DNA of 16,036 nt. Source: Sphingobacterium sp. Lineage in GTDB: Bacteria > Bacteroidota > Bacteroidia > SpSt-205. This document shows, piece after piece, positions 1 through 6,463 of the stretch. Every line of letters begins with the position of its first letter. Position 1 is the first letter of the stretch. Location: the NCBI GenBank assembly GCA_028276345.1, contig JAPYWM010000011.1, positions 1-16,036 of the forward strand. The letters are read 5' to 3'. The translations under genes were made by a program, and so were the position numbers. The notes beneath the pieces are model-generated. The model had not been told where the DNA came from. It ran no database searches and worked only from the letters and a program-made list of their open reading frames with translations.

Positions 1-777
1 GTGCTGGGCAGCATAGAGGCTGGCTTTAGCTGGAAAAAGCTTTTCTGGGTCCTTGTAGCTGTCGTGAGTGCTCGTACAAGCGCGATGGCATTCAACCGGT
101 ATGCCGACCGTGCTTGGGATGCGCAAAACCCGCGCACCCGCTCCCGTGAAATCCCCCAGGGCGTTGTGAAACCCCGCGAAGCCCTCCTCCTCGCTGTCTT
201 CTCCGCCTTCCTTTTCCTAATTGCTGCCTGGATGCTCAGTCCTCTCTGCGCCGCTCTGGTCCCCGTAGCCTTGACCATTCTTCTCGGTTATTCCTACACC
301 AAGCGCTTCACTGCGCTCTCCCACTTCGTGCTGGGTACAGCGCTGGGGCTGGCGCCGGTAGGCGCCTACCTCGCTGTAACAGAAACATTCGCCATAGAAC
401 CGACCCTAATTGGATTAGCCGTGCTCCTCTGGGTCGCAGGCTTTGATATTCTGTACGCGCTTCAAGATATGGCCTTTGACCGTCAGGCCGGCCTTTATAG
501 TGTCCCCGCTAAATATAGTGAAAGCTTCGCCCGACGTCTGGCCCTGCTATGCCATCTAATCGCCACTACGCTCCTGGCTTTCATAGGTTTCCGCCTTTAC
601 CCCACCCATGCCCTTTACTGGATTGGCTGGGGACTTTTCACGCTCTTTGTTTTTCGTCAGCACTGGGTAGCCCGGCGTGTAGAAGCCATAGACCGTGCCT
701 TTTTCACGCATAATGGCTGGGCCTCTCTGCTCCTCTCGGCTTTTGCCATCACAGCCTCCCTCCTACCCCACCTCTGA
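1..777 (+). CDS. UbiA-family polyprenyltransferase, 5' end cut by window edge
   Basis: This integral membrane enzyme would attach a polyprenyl chain to an aromatic acid during quinone synthesis. The visible 258 residues carry both Mg-diphosphate motifs of the UbiA superfamily: N32-x3-D36-x3-D40 followed by NPRT, and D149..YALQD156-x3-D160. Several hydrophobic helices surround them. Family members are usually about 285-295 residues and the first motif here lies only 32 residues in, so roughly 30 N-terminal residues are missing. The GTG at base 1 is therefore probably an internal codon. The closest subgroup I recognise is the 'putative 4-hydroxybenzoate polyprenyltransferase' type, which includes MqnP of the futalosine menaquinone route. 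No other quinone gene is in view, so the substrate (4-hydroxybenzoate or a futalosine-pathway naphthoate) stays open. The family is clear, the substrate is inferred. Confidence 0.88.
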   Translation: MLGSIEAGFSWKKLFWVLVAVVSARTSAMAFNRYADRAWDAQNPRTRSREIPQGVVKPREALLLAVFSAFLFLIAAWMLSPLCAALVPVALTILLGYSYTKRFTALSHFVLGTALGLAPVGAYLAVTETFAIEPTLIGLAVLLWVAGFDILYALQDMAFDRQAGLYSVPAKYSESFARRLALLCHLIATTLLAFIGFRLYPTHALYWIGWGLFTLFVFRQHWVARRVEAIDRAFFTHNGWASLLLSAFAITASLLPHL

Positions 778-950
778 GCTATGGGGATTTTCCAAGAGCT
801 CATGTCCACCCGCTAAGTTAAACCCACCTTTTGGCGGGAGAGCCTCTAAACGCCCCCCCCCACGTAGAAGCCCCTCCGCACCATCCAAGACCACCCCCTG
901 TAACACACGGCGCGAGATACCTACACGCCCTCTCAAGACGGACTTTTGTG

Positions 951-958
951 TAAGTTTG
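951..958 (+). promoter_or_regulatory. -7 promoter element TAnnTTTG of the Usp gene
   Basis: TAAGTTTG matches the Bacteroidota -7 consensus. It ends 7 bases before the ATG at 966. No clear -33 TTTG is seen at the usual distance. The rest of 778-965 shows no gene. It contains a run of nine C (853-861) and no strong terminator after the prenyltransferase. Confidence 0.6.
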
Positions 959-965
959 CCTCGTT

Positions 966-1817
966 ATGAAGTCCATCCTGCACCTGACAGACTTTTCCGA
1001 GACTGCCCGAGAAGCATACCGCTATGCCCTCGCCATAGCAAAGGCGCACCAGGCGGCGCTTCACGTCGTCCATGTCTATGACCGGCCGTATGCCAGTATC
1101 GCTTATCAAGGGGGGCTCTCAGCCGTAGTGGACGTGGAAATGGATAAGCGTATCCGGCATGAGCTTGCCCAACACCTCGCTGCCTACGTTAAGTCCGAAG
1201 ACACCCAGGGCATAGAGGTCCATGCCCACCTGCTCGCAGACTACACGGTATGGCGCGTGGGAGACTACCTGGATAAGTTTCCCGGCACTGGACTCGTTGT
1301 GATGGGTACGAGAGGGGCTACAAGCCTCTGGCATGGCGGCCTTTTCGGTACAAACACCGCCCGACTCATCCGGCATAGCCCTATACCCGTCCTCGCCATC
1401 CACCCCAAAAACACCTATAAGCCCTACACTAAAGTCCTCCTCCCCGTAGAAGTCTTCGAAGAAAAATCCCTACCCGTCATCCAAAAGGCTCTCGACTTTC
1501 TAAGGCCCTGGACGGACGTTCGGCTCATCCTCGCCGTCATCAATACGCCCTATGTCTTCTATGATACGCCTACCATCCAGGGCTTTGTCGAGCGGCTGCG
1601 CAGCCAAATAAGTTACCCAGCCTGGGAGCTGAAAGTCTACAATGACATCTCCGTAGAGGAGGGGCTCCGCCAGGCCATGGAAACCGAAAAGGCAGACCTC
1701 ATCATCATGGGGACGCATGCCCGCAAGGGCCTCGCGCAGTTCCTCTTCGGCAGCATCACAGAAAATATCGCGCAGCATCTCTCTTACCCCCTCTTAGCTA
1801 TTCCCATGGAAAGCTAA
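966..1817 (+). CDS. Tandem-domain universal stress protein (UspA family)
   Basis: This is a cytoplasmic nucleotide-binding stress protein of 283 residues with two fused UspA domains, about 1-147 and 155-283. Each begins with a typical strand (SILHLTDFSE at 3-12; KVLLPVEVFEE near 156-166) and ends with an ATP-loop-like segment. In domain 1 the loop is GTRG (114-117), then ten residues, then GT. In domain 2 it is GTHA (249-252), then nine residues, then GS. The family pattern is G-2x-G-9x-G-(S/T), so domain 1 has one extra residue and domain 2 has Ala for the second Gly. ATP binding is therefore plausible but not certain. Double-domain Usps of this length are common in Bacteroidota. The ATG at 966 is supported by a -7 element just upstream. 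It appears to be a single-gene unit, and what induces it is not visible. Confidence 0.9.
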   Translation: MKSILHLTDFSETAREAYRYALAIAKAHQAALHVVHVYDRPYASIAYQGGLSAVVDVEMDKRIRHELAQHLAAYVKSEDTQGIEVHAHLLADYTVWRVGDYLDKFPGTGLVVMGTRGATSLWHGGLFGTNTARLIRHSPIPVLAIHPKNTYKPYTKVLLPVEVFEEKSLPVIQKALDFLRPWTDVRLILAVINTPYVFYDTPTIQGFVERLRSQISYPAWELKVYNDISVEEGLRQAMETEKADLIIMGTHARKGLAQFLFGSITENIAQHLSYPLLAIPMES

Positions 1818-2103
1818 TACCACTTTACAAAATAGCCTTCCCCACCACGACGAAGAAAACTATTAAGCCCCATAACTTCACCCCCAACGCGGTAAAACAA
1901 GACAGTGAATACTTCCCTCCCCAATAAGGCAAGAGAGACAAACAGGGAACCAACCCAGCCAGTAGCCGGCTTTTCCAACACCCTTTAGAATAAAGAACGG
2001 CAAAACGCCGTCAAAAAGCATCTTTGTGGCTCCAAGCAGTATAATCGCCTTTCGGGCAGCGCCTAAAGCATACAATACAGCAACGAATATCTTGAGCCCG
2101 CTT

Positions 2104-2139
2104 TGTGCTCTCGGTGGTTAGCTCCAGATAAAGAGCACA
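2104..2139. repeat. 8-bp inverted repeat with 20-nt loop
   Basis: TGTGCTCT (2104-2111) and AGAGCACA (2132-2139) are perfect reverse complements separated by 20 bases. There is no T-run on either side, so it does not look like a Rho-independent terminator. It could be an operator, an RNA hairpin or chance. Confidence 0.3.
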
Positions 2140-2199
2140 CTAAACATCAGGCAAGCGCCTCCCCAGTCCAGGCAATAGCGCCGCTCCTCTCTGCGTCCC

Positions 2200-2225
2200 A
2201 AAAATAAAATCCGCCTTTCGCGGCG
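2200..2225 (-). terminator. Probable Rho-independent terminator of the L31 gene
   Basis: On the minus strand, 15 bases after the L31 stop codon, a short GC hairpin (CGCC at 2225-2222 with GGCG at 2215-2212) is followed at once by ATTTTATTTTT. The position and T-run fit an intrinsic terminator. The stem is only about 4-5 bp, so it would be weak. Confidence 0.45.
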
Positions 2226-2240
2226 TGGAGGCCAGAAAGG

Positions 2241-2507
2241 TTACTTGTTTTTCTGGTCTTTTTTGGCTTTAGCGTAACGGGCCATGAACTTATCCACGCG
2301 CCGGGCCGTATCCACAAAGCGCTGCTTGCCCGTAAAGAAGGGATGCGACCGACTGGAGATTTCTAACTTGATGAGCGGATACTCCTTGCCGTCTTCCCAG
2401 ATAATAGTTTCTTTACTTTTTGCGCAGGAACGGGTCAGAAATGCGAAATCCGCCGCCACATCCTTGAAAACGACAAACCTATACTCCGGGTGGATGTCCT
2501 TCTTCAT
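2241..2507 (-). CDS. rpmE2: 50S ribosomal protein L31 type B
   Basis: This is a small protein of the large ribosomal subunit, 88 residues. It starts MKKDIHPEYR and has the typical L31 centre, ISSRSHPFFTGKQRFVDT, followed by a lysine-rich tail (RYAKAKKDQKNK). It has only one cysteine (SCAKS) and so lacks the four-cysteine zinc site of type A L31; this is the zinc-independent C- form usual in Bacteroidota. It has its own -7 element just upstream, in the 19-base gap after the sugar transferase stop, and a probable terminator just downstream. It may therefore be transcribed alone as well as by read-through from the polysaccharide operon. Confidence 0.95.
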   Translation of the reverse strand: MKKDIHPEYRFVVFKDVAADFAFLTRSCAKSKETIIWEDGKEYPLIKLEISSRSHPFFTGKQRFVDTARRVDKFMARYAKAKKDQKNK

Positions 2508-2511
2508 GGGG

Positions 2512-2519
2512 CAAAAGTA
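2512..2519 (-). promoter_or_regulatory. -7 promoter element TAnnTTTG of rpmE2
   Basis: On the minus strand TACTTTTG ends 4 bases (cccc) before the ATG at 2507. It lies inside the 19-base gap between the transferase stop and the L31 start. The mRNA would begin at about the start codon. Confidence 0.65.
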
Positions 2520-2526
2520 CGAAGTT

Positions 2527-3936
2527 TTATTTCCCCCGAGCTTGAATTACCCGAAGCACCGTGTACAGCAGAATCTTAAGGTCCAGCAGAAAGCTCCGGT
2601 TGGCCAGGTAAATAAGGTCGTACTGCATGCGTTCTATCATCTCATCCACGCTGGAAGCGTAGCCATATTTGACCATACCCAAGCTCGTGATACCGGGCTT
2701 AATCTTGAATAGCTGCCGGTATTCGGGGGCGCGCAGCAGGATTTGGTCCACATAGTACTTGCGTTCGGGGCGGGGACCTACCAAGCTCATATCGCCTATA
2801 AGCACATTCCAGAACTGCGGCAGCTCATCCAGGCGGGTCTTGCGAAGCCACCGCCCAATTGGCGTAATACGGGGATCGCCTTCCCGACTAAGGGCCGGGC
2901 CATCTTTTTCCGCATCTACATACATCGTGCGAAACTTATACATCGTGAAAGGCACCATGTTTTTCCCTAAACGCTCCTGCCGAAAAATAATCGGCCCAGG
3001 CGACGACAGCCGTACAAGGATAGATAGAATCGCATACACCGGCGAAAAAAGAATCAGAACCACGAGCGACACCACCACATCAAATATCCTTTTGAGAAGC
3101 TCTTCCCAGGGTGATAGCGTGCTTATACCGACCCGAATAAGGGGTGTGTCCTGAGGACTTTCTAACCGCACGGTTCCGCCGATATAGTCCTTGGCTTCGG
3201 GGGCCAGATAAACCTCTATGGGCAGTCCATTGATAGCTCCCAGCACCTGCCGGAGAACGTCCCCCTCCTGCTCTTCTACGGCTATAACCACCTGATGCGG
3301 CGAGCGCCGATGGAGGATGCTCTCCAGCTCTTCCAGCCGCCCTAAATGACGGAGCTTGCCAGACAAAAGGTTAGGCTTATCTGAATAGGGCGTCACATAC
3401 CCTATAATGTCGTAAACTGTTCCAAAAGGGTTATTTGTAAGTTCCTGCCATATCTTGTAAGCTTTTTCACCTTGACCGATCAAAATTGTGGGGAAGCGCA
3501 GACGTTTCCTGCGTAGGCTATAGCGAATAAAGGCGTACAAAAGCACATCGCCTATCAGAAGCACCCCAAATTGTAATAAAATGTAGTAGCTAAGCGTTTT
3601 GTAGTAGAGCTTGTAGTTTGGAATCGGGTCATCAATGAAAGCCACAAAGAATAGCGCAAGACTCCCCAGAATAGAAAGCCAGAGCCTCTGCCAAAGGCGC
3701 CGCAGAAAAGATTGACGTAGGGGGTCCTTGTAAAGGCCCCCTAAAAGAAAAAGAACCACCCAGTACCCCCCCACAATCAGCGGCCCCCATAGATATTCCC
3801 ATAGGGTGGGGGGAAACCCTGGCTGGTAAGAATAAAGAATATCCCTCCTCAAAAAGTAAAATCCAAGCCAAACCCCATAACTCAGGAGAAAATCCAGTAC
3901 AGCAAAACCAACTCCTAAAAACTCCCTTCTAATCAT
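2527..3936 (-). CDS. Polyprenyl glycosylphosphotransferase (WcaJ/EpsE-like sugar transferase)
   Basis: This inner-membrane enzyme transfers a sugar-1-phosphate from a nucleotide sugar to undecaprenyl phosphate, the first step in building an exopolysaccharide or O-antigen repeat unit. The 469 residues fit the long WcaJ/WbaP type: four N-terminal membrane segments (about 11-30, 49-67, 85-103, 115-138), a Rossmann-like middle domain (about 147-250), a further hydrophobic segment (287-310), and the C-terminal bacterial sugar transferase domain (281-465). Visible transferase motifs are FRQERLGKN (318-326), YKFRTM (333-338), TRLDELPQFWN (367-377) with the catalytic Asp-Glu pair, and GPRPE (387-391). 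Its ATG overlaps the stop of the upstream lipoprotein gene by 4 bases (ATGA), so translation is probably coupled. The sugar specificity cannot be read from the sequence. Confidence 0.93.
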   Translation of the reverse strand: MIRREFLGVGFAVLDFLLSYGVWLGFYFLRRDILYSYQPGFPPTLWEYLWGPLIVGGYWVVLFLLGGLYKDPLRQSFLRRLWQRLWLSILGSLALFFVAFIDDPIPNYKLYYKTLSYYILLQFGVLLIGDVLLYAFIRYSLRRKRLRFPTILIGQGEKAYKIWQELTNNPFGTVYDIIGYVTPYSDKPNLLSGKLRHLGRLEELESILHRRSPHQVVIAVEEQEGDVLRQVLGAINGLPIEVYLAPEAKDYIGGTVRLESPQDTPLIRVGISTLSPWEELLKRIFDVVVSLVVLILFSPVYAILSILVRLSSPGPIIFRQERLGKNMVPFTMYKFRTMYVDAEKDGPALSREGDPRITPIGRWLRKTRLDELPQFWNVLIGDMSLVGPRPERKYYVDQILLRAPEYRQLFKIKPGITSLGMVKYGYASSVDEMIERMQYDLIYLANRSFLLDLKILLYTVLRVIQARGK

Positions 3937-4826
3937 GGGCGAAAAGAAAGAAGGCGCACATCATCTATGTAGAGCTTGCTGGACTGGGTGCTATCGGCCA
4001 TAGAAGTGAGGTATAAGCGAAAGCGGTAAAGACCACTTCCCTCCTGCATCCAGGGCGTGAGGTTGACATAAAAAGTCTTCCAGCTTTCATCCGGTGGACG
4101 AACGATAAGATAGACATCTCTTGTGATAAAGGCACCTGTTTGTTTATTTTCGCGAGTGAGACCAATACCTAAGTTCCGATCACCCCGGACGCTGATTTCT
4201 AACCAGACTTCGCTATTGGGAAAGAGAAAGGGCGGATCAGACTCAGCCTGGAAAATCTGATTAGGGCCCATGGAGACCTCGCCACACCAGAAACCCCGAC
4301 GCGGATTCTGAAAAGTGCGACGTAACGTAGCCGCATACGGATCACCTGCGTTGGGAATCCTAAAACTCAACTGTGGACTCTCAAAGTCCTCTTTCTGGAA
4401 AAAGTTTATCAGCGTATCGGGGAAGTAGGTATAAATAGGACGATAAAAATAGACTTCCTCCGCTCTAAATTCATGCCAAAGCGTATCATACTGCCAGAAG
4501 GGATACGGTTTGCGAGTGAGGGTGATGCCATTAACCCGCACACCACCGGCCGTGAGAATGGGCTGAGAGGCTGGCACCGTCAGCGGAAGCCGCTGACCCT
4601 CCTCCACCACCGCCAGAAAACGCCCCGCCGGATACACCCAGGCATCTATGTCGCCATCCGCTAAAAGCGTGTCCCCCGCTATAATAATAAGAGGCCGCTC
4701 ATACCTGAGAAACGCCGGCGCTGGTGCCGTCGTCTTATTACAGGCGGTCAGAAGAAGTAGAAACACCCAGAGCGCGCCAAGCCAGCCGCTCCAGATGCCA
4801 CGCCCATTCCATAACCGGCTGAACAT
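3933..4826 (-). CDS. Putative lipoprotein with C-terminal beta-rich domain, polysaccharide operon
   Basis: I do not recognise a named family. The 297-residue product starts with a basic n-region and a hydrophobic core ending LLLLTAC, a lipobox with Cys29 as the lipidated residue, so it should sit in the cell envelope. The mature part is rich in aromatic and beta-prone residues. Its C-terminal third (about 150-295) reads like a carbohydrate-binding-type beta sandwich, ending KLYIDDVRLLSF, a pattern common in Bacteroidota surface lipoproteins; this is inference. The start overlaps the end of the dehydrogenase gene by 89 bases. No later ATG, GTG or TTG would keep the signal peptide, so I accept the overlap. 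The end overlaps the sugar transferase start by 4 bases. A role in polysaccharide assembly or attachment is suggested only by its position. Confidence 0.75.
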   Translation of the reverse strand: MFSRLWNGRGIWSGWLGALWVFLLLLTACNKTTAPAPAFLRYERPLIIIAGDTLLADGDIDAWVYPAGRFLAVVEEGQRLPLTVPASQPILTAGGVRVNGITLTRKPYPFWQYDTLWHEFRAEEVYFYRPIYTYFPDTLINFFQKEDFESPQLSFRIPNAGDPYAATLRRTFQNPRRGFWCGEVSMGPNQIFQAESDPPFLFPNSEVWLEISVRGDRNLGIGLTRENKQTGAFITRDVYLIVRPPDESWKTFYVNLTPWMQEGSGLYRFRLYLTSMADSTQSSKLYIDDVRLLSFRP

Positions 4827-5682
4827 CTTCTATGGGGATAGGAGAAGGGCTTCCTTGCTGGATCGCTTGCAAAAACTGTGCGATTTCTGCCTGCATAGCA
4901 TCCACATAAGCAGGTGTAGGAAGCTCAAGCGGTACAGGCTCAGGCGAAAGCGTCCATCCCTGAGCCCGCCGTTCCAGGAAGCTTAACTCAAAAAAGTGCT
5001 TGGCTCCCAGCATCGTAGCCCGCCGCACCCGAATCGCACTGTGCCGACTCACCAAAAACGACGCACTCCGCCCACCCGGAAACGCAAGCCACACCTGTAC
5101 CGCATCTAACTTGTCGGTCATACTCACCTGCCCTGTCGCTTGAAACTGCGTGGGCATATGCCGCCACAGACCCCATACCAGGTCCAGATCATGAATAAGC
5201 AGGTCCAGGATAACAGACACTTCCGTGCCTCGCACGGTGAAAGGCGCCAGCCGCTCAAACTGCACCAGGGCCACCTCCGCCGCCCATGGCAAAACCGCCT
5301 GAAAGGCCGGATTAAACCGCTCGATATGCCCCACCATTGTCACCGTTCCTGCCTCGTCCGCTAAATGCAAAAGCTTCTCCAACTCCTCGGGCGAGGTCAC
5401 TACCGGCTTCTCTACGAAAATATGCTTCCCCTGCCGAAGGGCCTCAGCAGCATAATCATAATGCGTAGGCGTGGGAGATGTAATAAAAACAGCATCGCAC
5501 TGGCCCAGCATTTCCGTATAGGTGGAGAAAAACTTATAGCCTTTCTCCTGGAGATTTATTAGATTCTCAGGATGCGTATCGTAAATACCTACTACTTCGG
5601 CGTCGGGATGTGCAGATAAGTGAGCCAGATGCCGCTGCCCAATGTAGCCAGCACCAATCAGCCCTACCCGGATGGGCGCCAT
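4738..5682 (-). CDS. Gfo/Idh/MocA family NAD(P)-dependent sugar dehydrogenase
   Basis: This is a soluble 314-residue oxidoreductase. It has an N-terminal Rossmann fold with GAGYIG (10-15), TPTHYDYA (71-78) after the fourth strand, and the family hallmark EKP (91-93). The C-terminal catalytic domain has GHIERFNPA (118-126) and LDLLIHDLDLV (159-169), with the HDxD pattern typical of this family. Enzymes of this subgroup often oxidise UDP-N-acetylhexosamine-type sugar nucleotides (WlbA/WbpB-like). With a flippase and a glycosylphosphotransferase alongside, a role in making a modified sugar for the surface polymer is likely, but the substrate is not shown. The ATG directly follows the stop of the small basic protein (TAAATG), and the 3' end overlaps the lipoprotein gene by 89 bases. 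Confidence 0.88.
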   Translation of the reverse strand: MAPIRVGLIGAGYIGQRHLAHLSAHPDAEVVGIYDTHPENLINLQEKGYKFFSTYTEMLGQCDAVFITSPTPTHYDYAAEALRQGKHIFVEKPVVTSPEELEKLLHLADEAGTVTMVGHIERFNPAFQAVLPWAAEVALVQFERLAPFTVRGTEVSVILDLLIHDLDLVWGLWRHMPTQFQATGQVSMTDKLDAVQVWLAFPGGRSASFLVSRHSAIRVRRATMLGAKHFFELSFLERRAQGWTLSPEPVPLELPTPAYVDAMQAEIAQFLQAIQQGSPSPIPIEDVQPVMEWAWHLERLAWRALGVSTSSDRL

Positions 5683-5850
5683 TTAGGAGGTGGCGAGGGC
5701 TTTTTCCAGTTCGTGGATAAGTTTCAGGTTTCCAGCTTGAAGTTTGTAGTTTTTACGGCTGGAAATAAGCGGCCAAGCACGCCGTTTATTAACTTTTTTG
5801 CGGGCGCGGTTGATGCGGACATACACGCGCTTGTCGGGTTTGCGAGCCAT
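5683..5850 (-). CDS. Small, highly basic 55-residue protein, family unknown
   Basis: This short frame starts MARKPDKRVYVRINRARKK and ends ELEKALATS. It has 17 Lys/Arg against 3 acidic residues. The basic N-terminal half (to about residue 36) is followed by a short, probably helical tail. It has no cysteine, signal peptide or membrane segment. The composition suggests binding to RNA, DNA or ribosomes, but I do not match it to a known ribosomal or histone-like family. Three things support it as a gene: a TACCTTTG promoter element ends exactly 4 bases before its ATG, as for rpmE2 and the peroxiredoxin-like gene; its TAA directly abuts the dehydrogenase ATG; and it fills the gap between two clear genes. 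It would be the first gene of the polysaccharide operon. Confidence 0.7.
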   Translation of the reverse strand: MARKPDKRVYVRINRARKKVNKRRAWPLISSRKNYKLQAGNLKLIHELEKALATS

Positions 5851-5854
5851 GCCG

Positions 5855-5862
5855 CAAAGGTA
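5855..5862 (-). promoter_or_regulatory. -7 promoter element TAnnTTTG of the small basic protein operon
   Basis: On the minus strand TACCTTTG ends 4 bases before the ATG at 5850. A TTG lies 16 bases upstream, slightly closer than the usual -33 spacing. It lies in the 27-base gap after the peroxiredoxin-like gene and would drive the four-gene run down to the sugar transferase. Confidence 0.62.
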
Positions 5863-5877
5863 AAAAGAAAGTATAGG

Positions 5878-6438
5878 TCAAGCCGTGGGGGTTCGCCACT
5901 TGATAGAGCACCCCATAGCAGGGTGCTGGGGCATAGGGGCTGATTTCCCAGATAAAAGGGCGTCCAGGGCTTCCCTAAGTTCTTGGCGGGAGACCTGCTT
6001 GGGATCTTTCCAGTTGTCATCCAACCGCCCATGGTAATATAGCCGCCCCTCGGCATCGTAAACGAAAAATTCTGGTGTGCACACGGCCTGAAAAGCTCTG
6101 GCCACCTCCTGTGTCGCGTCAAATAGAATCGGGAAAGGGTAGCCCTTCTCGTGATAGCGGCGGCAAAGGGCCTCCGGGCTGTCTTCGTCGGGATAGAGGG
6201 AAGGGTCATTAGCGGAAATACCTACCCATTGTACGCCTTTGGGAATGTACGCTCGAGCTAAGGCCAGATAACGTTCCTCCACGGCTTGCACATACGGACA
6301 ATGTCCACACAAAAACACAATCACAGCGGGCTTTCCCCGAAGCTGCGCCGAATCATAAGACTCCCCACATACACTCAAAAGCCGAAAGGTGGGCATGAGG
6401 CTCCCCAGCTGCGGACTATCGTTACTGTAGGTCGGCAT
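5878..6438 (-). CDS. Peroxiredoxin-like/thioredoxin-fold protein (AhpC/TSA superfamily)
   Basis: This is a 186-residue thioredoxin-fold protein, probably a cytoplasmic thiol peroxidase or oxidoreductase; no signal peptide is seen. The redox motif C44-G-H-C47-PYV follows the strand AVIVFL. Other family marks are GISANDPSLYPDEDSPEA (73-90), YPFPILFD (100-107), the cis-Pro turn region VCTPEFFVYD (119-128, C120), GRLDDNW (137-143), and a C-terminal GCSIKW (176-181) with C177. This matches the 'thioredoxin family protein / Prx-like' group common in Bacteroidota and Cyanobacteria, where the first motif is normally CNHCPYV; here Asn is replaced by Gly. It sits between the flippase and the polysaccharide operon but has its own -7 element 4 bases before the ATG, so it need not belong to that pathway. 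Its substrate is unknown. Confidence 0.88.
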   Translation of the reverse strand: MPTYSNDSPQLGSLMPTFRLLSVCGESYDSAQLRGKPAVIVFLCGHCPYVQAVEERYLALARAYIPKGVQWVGISANDPSLYPDEDSPEALCRRYHEKGYPFPILFDATQEVARAFQAVCTPEFFVYDAEGRLYYHGRLDDNWKDPKQVSRQELREALDALLSGKSAPMPQHPAMGCSIKWRTPTA

Positions 6439-6442
6439 ATTT

Positions 6443-6450
6443 CAAAGGTA
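6443..6450 (-). promoter_or_regulatory. -7 promoter element TAnnTTTG of the peroxiredoxin-like gene
   Basis: On the minus strand TACCTTTG ends 4 bases (aaat) before the ATG at 6438. It lies in the 25-base gap after the flippase stop codon. Confidence 0.62.
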
Positions 6451-6463
6451 CTTTATTTCGCTA

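Larger units (their letters stand above)
1818..2240. other. 423-base stretch between convergent genes; possible gene debris
   Basis: I see no intact gene here. On the minus strand, hydrophobic peptide-like stretches occur in more than one frame. One is a 65-codon TTG-started frame (2075-1878) containing LFDGVLPFFILKG and AGYWLGWF. A second frame ends at the stop at 1825-1827 with LGVKLWGLIVFFVVVGKAIL. Joined by a frameshift these would read like the end of a small membrane protein, which would fit a decayed gene, but no family is recognisable. The stretch also holds an inverted repeat (2104-2139) and the presumed terminator of the L31 gene (2200-2225). Confidence 0.3.

Noticed and set aside
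695..1081. Plus-strand open frame overlapping the prenyltransferase end and the Usp start
   Set aside because: It is Pro/Ser/Arg-rich, overlaps two clear genes in another frame, and has no promoter element or family similarity.
2118..2138. tRNA D-arm-like text (TTAGCTCC...AGAGCAC)
   Set aside because: No acceptor stem, anticodon arm or T-arm with GTTCGA-like sequence follows at the required distances.
2199..2206. Minus-strand TATTTTTG as a promoter
   Set aside because: It matches TAnnTTTG but is the T-run of the presumed L31 terminator, and no start codon lies 4-7 bases downstream.
5685..5692. AGGAGGTG as a strong Shine-Dalgarno sequence
   Set aside because: It reads that way only on the plus strand, where no gene starts. 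On the coding (minus) strand it is the anti-Shine-Dalgarno text at the end of the small basic gene, probably chance.
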